Origin: Bacillota bacterium
Lineage (GTDB): Bacteria; Bacillota; Clostridia; Lachnospirales; Lachnospiraceae
Assembly (NCBI GenBank): GCA_023399455.1
Contig: JAEWPN010000154.1
Coordinates: 1 to 24,932 of the forward strand
Length of the DNA stretch: 24,932 bases
Direction: 5' to 3'
Shown: positions 15,059 through 21,645 of the stretch, piece after piece
Layout of the letters: the number at the start of each line of letters is the position of its first letter
Numbering within the stretch: position 1 is the stretch's first letter
Translations under genes and position numbers: made by a program
The notes under the pieces: generated by a model
The model's input: only the letters and a program-made list of their open reading frames with translations
Told to the model about the DNA's origin: nothing
Database searches by the model: none

Positions 15059-16580
15059 CTATATTGATGACTCTTTGTACCCAATCTTTGTAGAACGTTT
15101 CTTCGTGTGAAACGAGCAGGACAGTACCTGAAAATTCAGATAAAGCTGTCTTAAGCGCTTCCTTCGCCTGAACATCCAGATGGTTAGTTGGTTCGTCCAT
15201 GATCAGGAAGTTACATGGAGTCAGTGCAAGAAGGCACATTTTTACCTTTGCCTGTTCGCCGCCGCTTAAGGTGCCGATGGGCTGCATCGCATACTTGCTG
15301 GAAATTCCACAGCGTGCAAGGTATTTGCGTATCTCCTTTACGACTAAGCTTGTATAAGCGTCTGACATGATTTGTATCGGTGTCTTCGTTTCGTCCATCC
15401 ATATTAAGTCCTGTTCGAAGTATCCAATGGTCACCTGTCCGGAGAAGCTATAGCGGCCCTGCATTGCCGGAAGCTGACCGACCAAGGTCTTAAGTAAGGT
15501 GGATTTACCGATCCCGTTAAATCCGGTTATCGCTATTTTTGTGCCTCCGGTCACGTTAAAGTTAATGTCGGATAAAACCGGGTAGTGATAACCTACCGAT
15601 AAATGCTTTACCGATAGATGTTCGACATTGGTTGAGGGCAATCCCATGAAATGAAAGTGAGGTGTGATTTCCTTTTGTTCCAGGGCCTCCATTTTATCCA
15701 TGCGTTCTAGTTGTGTTCTGCGGCCTCTGGCCATTTTCGATTTTCTTCCTGCAATGTTTTTTTGAATGAATTCTTCCGTCTTTTTGATTTCCTTTTGCTG
15801 AGCGGTATATTGTCTGATGTAATCCTCCCTTAAAAGCGTCTTTTTTTTCAGGAATTCCGAATAGGTACCGTAGTATTTTGCCAATGTATTATTATCGATA
15901 TCGCATATACGGTTGGCGATTTTATCCAAAAAAGCATAGTCGTGAGATACGACCATAAAAGCATTTTCCAAGGAAGAGAGGTAATCTGCAAGCCATACAA
16001 CATGCTCTTTGTCCAGGAAGTTGGTGGGTTCGTCGAGAAGAAGGACATCAGGTTTTTCTAAAAGAAGCTTTGCAAGAATTACTTTTGCTTGCTGGCCGCC
16101 GCTCATTTGCCCGATGGGGCGGCTCAGTCCTATAGCGAGCAGTCCTAATCCTGATGCCACTTGATCGATTCTTGTATCTATGGAATAAAAGCCATGAATA
16201 TCAAGTTGTTCCTGCTTTTTAGCTGCAAGATTTAAGCATTCCATATTGCCGCAAGCCGCTTTTTCGTATAGCATCGACATTTCTTTTTCTATTGCGTAGA
16301 GCCTTGAAAAGGCTGACTTTAAAAAGTCTTTTATGGTGGTGAGTCCATTTATTTTAGCATATTGATCCAGATAGCCAATAGATATATTAGGGTGCCAGAT
16401 AATTCGACCGGAATCAGGAATAATCTGCTCCGTGCAGATCTTGATCAGGGTACTTTTTCCCGCACCGTTTTGCCCTACGATGCCGAGGTGTTCCCCTTTG
16501 TTTAGTGATAAGTTAGCATTTTTATAAAGGGAGGTGTCTCCGAATGAATGTGTTAATCCTTCAATTTCTAATAAGCTCAT
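15048..16580 (-). CDS. ABC-F family ATPase, probable antibiotic-resistance/ribosome-protection type
   Basis: 510 residues from ATG 16580 (MSLLEIEGL), with AAAGGA 11 nt upstream; an ATG at 16589 sits only 2 nt from that site. Two ABC cassettes are present and no TM helix: Walker A GQNGAGKST (36-44) and GFNGIGKST, signatures SGGQQAKV and LSGGEQAKV, Walker B LLLDEPTNFLD and FLIMDEPTNHLD. Between them is the charged linker (EDYIRQYTAQQKEIKKTEEF...GRKSKMARGRRTQLERMDKMEAL) that reaches the ribosomal P-site tRNA in ABC-F proteins. The family acts on ribosomes and not in transport. The long attenuator leader upstream suggests induction by a ribosome-targeting drug, as for Vga/Lsa/VmlR-type genes; the drug class cannot be read. 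Confidence 0.88.
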   Translation of the reverse strand: MSLLEIEGLTHSFGDTSLYKNANLSLNKGEHLGIVGQNGAGKSTLIKICTEQIIPDSGRIIWHPNISIGYLDQYAKINGLTTIKDFLKSAFSRLYAIEKEMSMLYEKAACGNMECLNLAAKKQEQLDIHGFYSIDTRIDQVASGLGLLAIGLSRPIGQMSGGQQAKVILAKLLLEKPDVLLLDEPTNFLDKEHVVWLADYLSSLENAFMVVSHDYAFLDKIANRICDIDNNTLAKYYGTYSEFLKKKTLLREDYIRQYTAQQKEIKKTEEFIQKNIAGRKSKMARGRRTQLERMDKMEALEQKEITPHFHFMGLPSTNVEHLSVKHLSVGYHYPVLSDINFNVTGGTKIAITGFNGIGKSTLLKTLVGQLPAMQGRYSFSGQVTIGYFEQDLIWMDETKTPIQIMSDAYTSLVVKEIRKYLARCGISSKYAMQPIGTLSGGEQAKVKMCLLALTPCNFLIMDEPTNHLDVQAKEALKTALSEFSGTVLLVSHEETFYKDWVQRVINIEKK

Positions 16581-16647
16581 GTTGGGCATAGTCCTTTCTG
16601 TTTCTGTATAAGTTCTCAGTTAAAGATGTATTTCTATTACATAAAAA

Positions 16648-16689
16648 AGACAGAAGACAATAATACACGAGTGTATTTGCCTTCTGCCT
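16648..16689 (-). terminator. Leader terminator 2 in front of the ABC-F gene
   Basis: Read on the minus strand, AGGCAGAAGGCAAATACA pairs with TGTATTATTGTCTTCTGTCT through a stem with two G-U pairs and a 2-nt bulge, followed by TTTTTT (plus-strand A run 16643-16648). It lies about 65 nt before the ABC-F start, so it would stop transcripts before the gene. It is a classic attenuator position. Confidence 0.78.
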
Positions 16690-16760
16690 TTCCGAGTCTG
16701 AAATGGCTGGGATGGAACAACGAACAACACGCTTGGCTAGTTGCTCTTATGTTCGAACAA

Positions 16761-16793
16761 AAGGCTATGGACAAAAACATTGTCCATAGCCTT
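16761..16793 (-). terminator. Leader hairpin / terminator 1 of the ABC-F attenuator
   Basis: A perfect 13-bp stem AAGGCTATGGACA/TGTCCATAGCCTT (16761-16773 with 16781-16793) and a 7-nt loop; on the minus strand it is followed by TTGTTC after the final CCTT. The U tract is weaker than in the second hairpin, so it may be a terminator or a stable attenuator stem. Confidence 0.65.
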
Positions 16794-16796
16794 ATT

Positions 16797-16891
16797 TACG
16801 CATTAACGATATACGGGAAACAAGAAATAAACATACTGTGCTGCGATTGCCGGCGGCGCGGGTATGCGTATTACACTGTTTCCCGATGAAA
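16797..16891 (-). promoter_or_regulatory. Competing inverted repeats in the ABC-F leader
   Basis: Three perfect inverted repeats: CCGATGAAA (16883-16891) with TTTCATCGG (16930-16938, inside the leader ORF); CGGGAAACA (16814-16822) with TGTTTCCCG (16877-16885); TACGCAT (16797-16803) with ATGCGTA (16864-16870). The first two share bases 16883-16885, so fully forming one disturbs the other. Ribosome position on the leader ORF could therefore select the fold that reaches the downstream terminator hairpins. Confidence 0.65.
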
Positions 16892-16893
16892 TC

Positions 16894-16995
16894 CTATTGC
16901 GTTATTTTATCGCTATACTCTGCACAATGTTTCATCGGTATGGATTGTACAGAGCTGAGCTTCCTTGTAAGCTGATTTGTTATATAATAGTTCAT
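16894..16995 (-). CDS. Leader peptide of the ABC-F attenuator (33 codons)
   Basis: Starts MNYYITNQLTRKLSSV and ends KHCAEYSDKITQ. AAAGGGAG lies 7 nt before the ATG, an excellent site. It is the first ORF after the promoter at 17032-17060. Codons 20-22 (CCG ATG AAA) form one arm of an inverted repeat whose partner lies just past the stop codon. Thus a ribosome stalled on the ORF would unmask the partner. This layout matches leader-peptide control of macrolide/lincosamide/pleuromutilin resistance genes. I do not recognise the peptide itself. The neighbouring plus-strand open frames here lack ribosome sites and are not genes. Confidence 0.75.
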   Translation of the reverse strand: MNYYITNQLTRKLSSVQSIPMKHCAEYSDKITQ

Positions 16996-17031
16996 GATGA
17001 TTCTCCCTTTCGGGCATTGCCCTTGACACTT

Positions 17032-17060
17032 ATAATACTTCATCAAAAGTCATCTGTCAA
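17032..17060 (-). promoter_or_regulatory. Promoter of the ABC-F leader and gene
   Basis: On the minus strand a perfect -35 TTGACA (17055-17060), a 17-bp spacer and -10 TATTAT (17032-17037, 5/6). Transcription would start near 17025, giving a leader of about 440 nt before the ABC-F ATG, long enough to hold the leader ORF and both hairpins. Confidence 0.82.
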
Positions 17061-17212
17061 TCCTCACGAAAAGAGTCTCCTGCCGTTGAAAAATACATCG
17101 GTTAATTAAAGAATATAAAGTAAAAAAGCGGGAATTATAGAAATTATAAAGGTATATCGAAAGCCTTTGCATAAATTATAAAGAAAGTGGTAGTGGGAGC
17201 AGTCAGCTTCCA

Positions 17213-17479
17213 ATGTGGAATATGAAAAGTTTTCAATATAAAATAAAGGATTATCCGGGGATGATCGAGGGTCCGGCGGGGCAGCTGGTGAGAAAGGCTC
17301 TAAAATACGCGTCGGCAATTTCTGTCAGTGTGAACGACAGATTCGGAAATGCAAAGAGGATCCTCAGCGTGATGGCGCTTGGACTTGCGGCAGGAGACGA
17401 GGTCCTGGTGGAAGCGGAGGGACCGGATGAGGCGAAAGCCGTAGTTGATCTGGCAGAATTTTTTAAAAATAATTTATAG
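17213..17479 (+). CDS. HPr-like protein lacking both phosphorylation sites
   Basis: 88 residues, exactly HPr length, with recognisable HPr fold motifs (VRKALKYASAISVSV, AKRILSVMALGLAAGDEVLVEAEGPDEAKAVVDLAEFF). The active-site loop GIHARPA is replaced by GMIEGPA (16-22): the phosphorylated His15 is Ile18 and Arg17 is Gly20. The HPr-kinase site Ser46 (KSI) is Arg49 (AKRI). It therefore cannot work as a PTS phosphocarrier or as a Ser46-P/CcpA corepressor in the standard way. Crh, by contrast, loses only His15. Start ATG 17213 has GGGAG 14 nt upstream, which is long. It is an isolated gene between an ABC-F operon and pyrBI. Role unknown; a binding or decoy function is possible. Confidence 0.85.
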   Translation: MWNMKSFQYKIKDYPGMIEGPAGQLVRKALKYASAISVSVNDRFGNAKRILSVMALGLAAGDEVLVEAEGPDEAKAVVDLAEFFKNNL

Positions 17480-17501
17480 AGGAAGCCCTTTTATGATAGT
17501 A

Positions 17502-17556
17502 GGGTCAAAAGGTCATTTGTTTCATGCTTGCATGAAAAAACATGACCTTGGGACCC
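17502..17556. repeat. Long imperfect palindrome between convergent genes
   Basis: Nested arms: GGGTC/GACCC (17502-17506 with 17552-17556), AAGGTCAT/ATGACCTT (17509-17516 with 17542-17549), TTTCATGC/GCATGAAA (17520-17527 with 17530-17537). The whole unit folds into one 55-nt hairpin between the HPr-like gene and pyrI. There is no T run on either side, so it is not a standard intrinsic terminator, although it may stop transcription from both sides. It resembles dispersed extragenic palindromes. Confidence 0.7.
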
Positions 17557-17562
17557 CCGGCA

Positions 17563-17997
17563 TCATTTCGTAATATCTTCGTACTTCTCTTCACAGTATT
17601 TACATCGGTAAACTTCCTTCTTCTCATCGGCGAGCACGAAGATGTGAGGAAGTCCCTGCTCGATGGAAGTAATACATCTTGGATTTTTGCATTTGATAAT
17701 GTTTCTGATTTCCTTAGGGAGCACCAGCTCCTTTTTATCTACGATTTCTCCGTCTTTGATTACATTTACTGTAATGCAGTGATCGATAAAGGCAAGAACA
17801 TCCAGGTCCAGAGTATCGATATCGCATTCCACCTTGAGAATGTCTTTTTTTCCCATCTTATTGCTTTTCGCATTTTTTATGATGGCCACGGTGCAGTCCA
17901 GCTTATCCAGCTGAAGGTGATGATATATGGAAAGGCTCTTGCCGGCCTCGATATGGTCGAGAACGAAGCCTTCCTCGATTCTTCCTACATTTAACAT
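17563..17997 (-). CDS. pyrI: Aspartate carbamoyltransferase regulatory subunit PyrI
   Basis: 144 residues. N-terminal allosteric domain (MLNVGRIEEGFVLDHIEAGKSLSIYHHL..., DCTVAIIKNAKSNKMGKKDILKVE) binds CTP/UTP/ATP in the enteric enzyme. The C-terminal zinc domain has CKNPRC and CKYC, giving the four Cys ligands (C-x4-C ... C-x2-C), followed by YEDITK. It joins PyrB trimers into the regulated holoenzyme. GGGAGG precedes the ATG. It lies 22 bp downstream of pyrB in the same operon. It is full length and looks functional. Confidence 0.96.
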   Translation of the reverse strand: MLNVGRIEEGFVLDHIEAGKSLSIYHHLQLDKLDCTVAIIKNAKSNKMGKKDILKVECDIDTLDLDVLAFIDHCITVNVIKDGEIVDKKELVLPKEIRNIIKCKNPRCITSIEQGLPHIFVLADEKKEVYRCKYCEEKYEDITK

Positions 17998-18019
17998 GAT
18001 ATTTTCCTCCCTTCTAATT

Positions 18020-18934
18020 CTATACTTGGATTTCTAACAATGTAAGTATGAGTGCCATCCGGACGTATACACCGTATTGTACCTGCTTGAAATATGCGGC
18101 GCGGGGATCGTCGTCAATTTCCACAGAGATTTCATTGACGCGGGGAAGCGGGTGGAGTACAAGCATATCGCTTTTGGCCAGTTCCATTTTGGGTTTATCC
18201 AATATGTAGAAGTCTTTGAGCCTTACATAATCTTCTTCGTTGAAAAAACGCTCCTTTTGTACGCGGGTCATATATAGGAAGTCCAGTCTCGGCATGATTT
18301 CCTCCAGGCGAATGACTTCCTCATAAGGGATATTCTTTTCTTTTAGCATATCGGTAAGGTAATCGGGAACCTTCAGCTCCTCAGGCGATATGAAGATGAA
18401 ATGAATATCAGGATAGCGCATCAAGGCGTGGATAAGAGAATGAACGGTTCGGCCGAATTTCAGATCTCCGCACAGGCCCACGGTAAAGTTTCCGATATTT
18501 CCCTTTAAGGAGCGGATAGTCAGCAAATCCGTGAGTGTCTGGGTCGGGTGCTGATGTCCGCCGTCTCCGGCATTGATGACCGGGATCGCGGATTTGCTGG
18601 CAGCAACCATGGGAGCGCCCTCCTTGGGGTGACGCATAGCGCAGATGTCCGCGAAACAGGAGATAACGCGTATCGTATCCGAAACGCTTTCTCCCTTGGA
18701 AGCGGAAGAGGAGCCGGCATCCGAAAAGCCGATAACACTTCCTCCCAAGTTCAGCATTGCAGATTCAAAACTAAGTCTCGTTCGGGTGCTCGGTTCATAG
18801 AAGCAGGTGGCGAGCTTTTTTCCGTCACATGCGTGAGCATATTTAGCCATATTGTGCTCGATATCATTTGCGAGGTCGAAGAGCTTATCCAGCTCCCCGG
18901 CTGTAAAGTCGAGAGGGCCCATTAAATGTCTCAT
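18020..18934 (-). CDS. pyrB: Aspartate carbamoyltransferase catalytic subunit PyrB
   Basis: 304 residues from ATG 18934 ([10 protein letters not shown]), with AAAGGA 11 nt before it; the frame extends to 19009, but that would exceed the family length (about 305) and the extra residues are unlike PyrB. Carbamoyl-phosphate loop S49-TRTR ([14 protein letters not shown]), the 80s loop [35 protein letters not shown] and the aspartate loop HPLPRVNEI are all present. It makes carbamoyl-aspartate, the first committed step of pyrimidine synthesis. It is expressed with pyrI and apparently controlled by the upstream leader peptide and attenuator. Confidence 0.97.
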   Translation of the reverse strand: MRHLMGPLDFTAGELDKLFDLANDIEHNMAKYAHACDGKKLATCFYEPSTRTRLSFESAMLNLGGSVIGFSDAGSSSASKGESVSDTIRVISCFADICAMRHPKEGAPMVAASKSAIPVINAGDGGHQHPTQTLTDLLTIRSLKGNIGNFTVGLCGDLKFGRTVHSLIHALMRYPDIHFIFISPEELKVPDYLTDMLKEKNIPYEEVIRLEEIMPRLDFLYMTRVQKERFFNEEDYVRLKDFYILDKPKMELAKSDMLVLHPLPRVNEISVEIDDDPRAAYFKQVQYGVYVRMALILTLLEIQV

Positions 18935-19013
18935 AGTGTTATCCGTCCTTTCTGCGGGGTGGTTTACTTGATTTTGTGTCAGGGGGTGTCTGAAATAGTA
19001 GCCGTACATACAA

Positions 19014-19041
19014 AATCGAAGAGAAATAATTCTCTTCGATT
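19014..19041 (-). terminator. pyrBI attenuator hairpin
   Basis: A perfect 12-bp stem AATCGAAGAGAA/TTCTCTTCGATT (19014-19025 with 19030-19041) with a 4-nt loop, followed on the minus strand by TTTTG. It begins only 10 nt after the leader-peptide stop codon (19051-19053), so a ribosome close behind RNA polymerase would cover or disturb its first arm. Confidence 0.85.
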
Positions 19042-19050
19042 CAAAATTAA

Positions 19051-19146
19051 TTATGAACGATATGGATAATACGAATAGGAAAAAAATAAACAGCTAAGCG
19101 GTATCTGGGAAAATTTGAAACATTCGTTATGCGCTCTTGCTGCCAT
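19051..19146 (-). CDS. pyrBI leader peptide (31 codons)
   Basis: Starts [15 protein letters not shown] and ends [16 protein letters not shown] (19153-19159) lies 6 nt before the ATG. Codons 19-22 fall in TGTTTATTTTTTTCC, and the region up to the hairpin is U-rich on RNA (TATTCGTATTATCC..., ATTAATTTT). The ORF is out of frame with pyrB and ends just before the attenuator stem. This is the enteric pyrBI (pyrL) architecture: low UTP slows polymerase at the U run, the ribosome catches up and the terminator does not form. No sequence similarity to E. coli pyrL is claimed beyond this layout. Confidence 0.8.
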   Translation of the reverse strand: MAARAHNECFKFSQIPLSCLFFSYSYYPYRS

Positions 19147-19199
19147 GGGATACCTCCTTAAATTCGTTCATTTTAAATATGTGCTCTAAAATTTCTTCT

Positions 19200-19228
19200 A
19201 TGATACCACAATGATTCTTCTCTTTCAA
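19200..19228 (-). promoter_or_regulatory. pyrBI promoter
   Basis: On the minus strand -35 TTGAAA (19223-19228, 5/6), a 17-bp spacer and -10 TATCAT (19200-19205, 5/6). It lies 54 bp upstream of the leader-peptide ATG. Confidence 0.72.
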
Positions 19229-19269
19229 TGTAAAAACTTATAAAAATTTCTAAAATCAATGAAAAGGCT

Positions 19270-19298
19270 TTGCATTATGATTAGCTATCTAATATAAT
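19270..19298 (+). promoter_or_regulatory. Candidate promoter of the PH-domain gene
   Basis: A perfect -10 TATAAT (19293-19298) with a poor -35 TTGCAT (19270-19275, 3/6) at 17 bp. It is divergent from the pyrBI promoter about 40 bp away, so the two may influence each other. Confidence 0.45.
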
Positions 19299-19339
19299 AA
19301 GTAAAGTATAAAATAATGAGGAAAGGAATGGTCATTATT

Positions 19340-19717
19340 ATGGAATATATAGAACGAAAAAGGCTTTTATTTTTTGGACTTCCATGGACGTTTACAAAAT
19401 ATACTGTGGGAGAAGAATACATTGTGGTCAATAGCGGCCTTTTTAAGACCCACGAGAATGACTGTTATATGTATAAGGTTCAGGACGTGGAGCTTCAGGC
19501 TACTTTATTAGAGAGAATATTCGGACTTGGAACCGTCATGTGTTTTACCGGAGATACGACGCATCCTAAGCTGCAGCTTATACATATCAAACATGCGAAA
19601 GAAATCAAGGATTACATTCTGAAGACCTCGGAGGAAGCGAGACGAAAAAGAAGAACCCTCAACACGCTTGACATAGGCTCAGGACTAAGGGATGATACGG
19701 ATACGGACATTTTATAA
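19340..19717 (+). CDS. Bacterial PH-domain (bPH_2-type) protein
   Basis: 125 residues from ATG 19340 (MEYIERKRLLFFGLPWTFTKYTV), chosen because GAGGAAAGGA lies about 12 nt upstream; ATGs at 19316 and 19328 have no ribosome site or overlap it. The core (EEYIVVNSGLFKTHENDCYMYKVQDVELQATLLERIFGLGTVMCFTGDTTHPKLQLIHIKHAKEIKDYI) follows the bPH_2 pattern, in which strand 'vvnsGlf...e....yrvqdvel...lleRifGlG.v...s.D' is typical. There is no TM helix, unlike most members. The C-terminal 25 residues are polar. Function unknown; probably a small scaffold or membrane-associated protein. A terminator follows directly. Confidence 0.8.
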   Translation: MEYIERKRLLFFGLPWTFTKYTVGEEYIVVNSGLFKTHENDCYMYKVQDVELQATLLERIFGLGTVMCFTGDTTHPKLQLIHIKHAKEIKDYILKTSEEARRKRRTLNTLDIGSGLRDDTDTDIL

Positions 19718-19724
19718 AAAATGC

Positions 19725-19756
19725 GGCGGTATGGATGAATTTTCATACCGCCTTTT
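19725..19756 (+). terminator. Terminator after the PH-domain gene
   Basis: Stem GGCGGTATG/CATACCGCC (19725-19733 with 19744-19752), a 10-nt loop and TTTT, 7 bp after the stop codon. The A6 run on the left suggests possible two-way use. Confidence 0.85.
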
Positions 19757-19784
19757 AAAGGTAATTTGAAAGGCTAGTAGAGAT

Positions 19785-21146
19785 ATGGAACTGGATATGA
19801 CGAAGGGAAGCCCTTCCAAGCTAATTGTTAAATTTATTATCCCGCTTATTATAGGAAATATTTTTCAACAGTTATACACCATGGTGGATACGATTATCGT
19901 AGGCCGCTTTCTTGGCGTACAGGCGTTGGCGGCAGTAGGCGCTACAGGTACGATCACATTTTTGATTTTCGGTTTTATGCAGGGACTTACTACGGGTTTT
20001 ACGGTACTCACCGCCCAGCGTTTCGGAGCAGGAGATATTGAGGGGCTAAAAAAAAGCGTGGGCAATGCCGTTTTTTTATCTGTAATAGTTACTATTATTA
20101 TGACTTTTGTAAGCATCGCCGGTATGGACAAGCTCTTGAGTATTATGAATACGCCGGAAGATATTTTCGAGATGTCAAGGACCTTTGTTGTGATTATGTG
20201 TATAGGTATGATGTGCACTGTTTTTTATAATTTACTGGCCAGCTTTTTAAGGGCGGTAGGAAACAGCAAAGTACCTCTTTACTTTTTAATGATCGCAGCG
20301 GTGCTCAATATAATATTAGATTTATTCCTGATTCTCGTCATACCATTGGGGATAGCAGGGGCGGCCATAGCTACTGTTATCTCGCAGGGGGTGTCGGGAG
20401 TTCTCTGTTTGATCTATATTATGAAAAAGGTACCGATACTATGTATTCGAAAGGAGCATCGGAAGGTGGATTATATCTGTTGTGTCAACCAGCTTAGTAT
20501 TGGTCTGCCTATGGCGCTTCAATTTTCCATCACTGCAGTAGGAACGATGATGGTGCAGGCGGCGCTTAACCTGTTTGGCTCAACCGTAGTGGCGGCCTAT
20601 ACCGCGGCGTGTAAGGTGGAGCAGTTCGTGACACAGCCGTTTGTTGCTATGGGAATGACGATGGCGACTTACTGTGCGCAGAATAGGGGAGTCAGCGATT
20701 TTACGAGAATCCGAAGGGGTGTTAGAATTGCCAATATAATGTCGGCAGTATATGGAATTGTCATTTATGCTGTGATAATGCAGATACTTCCCTATGCGAT
20801 CGGTCTGTTTGTGAGCGGAGATATTACGGAGGTGCTGGGCTATGCAAGAACCTATGTAATGATTTGCGGATTTTTCTTCATTCCCCTCGGCATGATATTC
20901 ATTTTCCGAAATGCCATGCAGGGCAGCGGATACTCTGTGCTGCCGGTACTGGGAGGCGTTGTTGAGCTGGTCTGCCGTGCCACTCTTGCCTTCACCTCGG
21001 CATATTATCAAAGCTATGTGGGCGTTTGCTTTGGAAATGCCAGTGCGTGGATAATGACAGGTATTTTCTTAGCGATTGCATATATTTTCGTAATGAGGAA
21101 TGCACAGAGGCGTAACGATGCGCGCGTTTGTGAGCAGAGCTTATGA
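19785..21146 (+). CDS. MATE family efflux transporter
   Basis: 453 residues with twelve hydrophobic helices in two homologous halves. The first repeat begins GSPSKLIVKFIIPLIIGNIFQQLYTMVDTIIVGRFLGVQALAAVGATGTITFLIFGFMQGLTTGFTVLTAQRFGAGD, the NorM/DinF-type signature; the second starts at SIGLPMALQFSITAVGTMMVQAALNLFGSTVVAAYTAACKVEQFV. The family exports drugs or metabolites with Na+ or H+. The ribosome site is modest (AAAGG, 12 nt before the ATG). It starts after a terminator and ends overlapping the convergent PF06541 gene by 6 bp. Substrate unknown. Confidence 0.94.
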   Translation: MELDMTKGSPSKLIVKFIIPLIIGNIFQQLYTMVDTIIVGRFLGVQALAAVGATGTITFLIFGFMQGLTTGFTVLTAQRFGAGDIEGLKKSVGNAVFLSVIVTIIMTFVSIAGMDKLLSIMNTPEDIFEMSRTFVVIMCIGMMCTVFYNLLASFLRAVGNSKVPLYFLMIAAVLNIILDLFLILVIPLGIAGAAIATVISQGVSGVLCLIYIMKKVPILCIRKEHRKVDYICCVNQLSIGLPMALQFSITAVGTMMVQAALNLFGSTVVAAYTAACKVEQFVTQPFVAMGMTMATYCAQNRGVSDFTRIRRGVRIANIMSAVYGIVIYAVIMQILPYAIGLFVSGDITEVLGYARTYVMICGFFFIPLGMIFIFRNAMQGSGYSVLPVLGGVVELVCRATLAFTSAYYQSYVGVCFGNASAWIMTGIFLAIAYIFVMRNAQRRNDARVCEQSL

Positions 21147-21551
21147 ATCGCCTGACTCGTCACTTTCCTTTATAAGGCGCTCGAAAAGAAGGCCTGCGAA
21201 TATCCAGCAGGGGAGATAGTCCAGGCGGACGATTTTATTAATGTTCCATTTGGAGCGGCAGTAATCCCAAGGGCATATTTCTTTTCGCATTAAAAGCGAA
21301 CCGGTGATGAACTCGCCGACAAAAATGAGAAGGGCATAGACAAATCCACGTATGAGAAAATGCTGCTTCTTTACGATTTTGCACACCGGAGCGAGGAAGG
21401 ATGCCATGCCATATATGGGAAACATCCAAATGGAAGTATTTCCCGTCAGTTTAAATTCTCTGCGCCGGAAGGAACTCAGCGCGGTAAAGGTAATTTCCAG
21501 GCACCAGCCAAGGATGCCACAGTGAATAAAGTTATGGATTAGTTTTTTCAT
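21141..21551 (-). CDS. Short PF06541-type membrane protein
   Basis: 136 residues from ATG 21551 (a TTG at 21569 would add six residues; neither has a clear ribosome site). It has FIHCGILGWCLEITFTAL (compare FFGWCFESAF in the protein encoded at 7357-8271), then GNTSIWMFPIYGMASFLAP, FVYALLIFVGEFITGSLL and ICPWDYCRSKWNINKIVRLDYLPCWIFAGLLFERL. These are the conserved PF06541 blocks in the same order, with four TM helices and no coiled-coil tail. It overlaps the end of the MATE gene by 6 bp on the opposite strand. Function unknown. Confidence 0.8.
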   Translation of the reverse strand: MKKLIHNFIHCGILGWCLEITFTALSSFRRREFKLTGNTSIWMFPIYGMASFLAPVCKIVKKQHFLIRGFVYALLIFVGEFITGSLLMRKEICPWDYCRSKWNINKIVRLDYLPCWIFAGLLFERLIKESDESGDS

Positions 21552-21596
21552 GAGGATAATTATTTCCAAATAAAAAAATATTATTCTCTGCGTATT

Positions 21597-21625
21597 TTTA
21601 CAGTCAGAAAAATTGTACGTAAAAA
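21597..21625 (+). promoter_or_regulatory. Possible promoter of the folate operon
   Basis: -35-like TTTACA (21597-21602), 17-bp spacer, -10-like TAAAAA (21620-21625). It is weak but placed directly before folC. I looked for a tetrahydrofolate riboswitch here and saw none. Confidence 0.35.
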
Positions 21626-21645
21626 TAGACAGGAAAGGAGCGGAT

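Noticed and set aside
16626..17109. Two plus-strand open frames (87 and 81 codons)
   Set aside because: They run through the hairpins and leader ORF of the minus-strand ABC-F attenuator, lack ribosome sites and have no recognisable protein features.
18935..19009. N-terminal extension of PyrB to 19009
   Set aside because: It would start inside the space between attenuator and gene without a ribosome site; the ATG at 18934 has one and gives the normal length.
21570..21645. Possible tetrahydrofolate riboswitch before folC
   Set aside because: The interval is only 76 bp, AT-rich, and shows none of the conserved THF-riboswitch segments.
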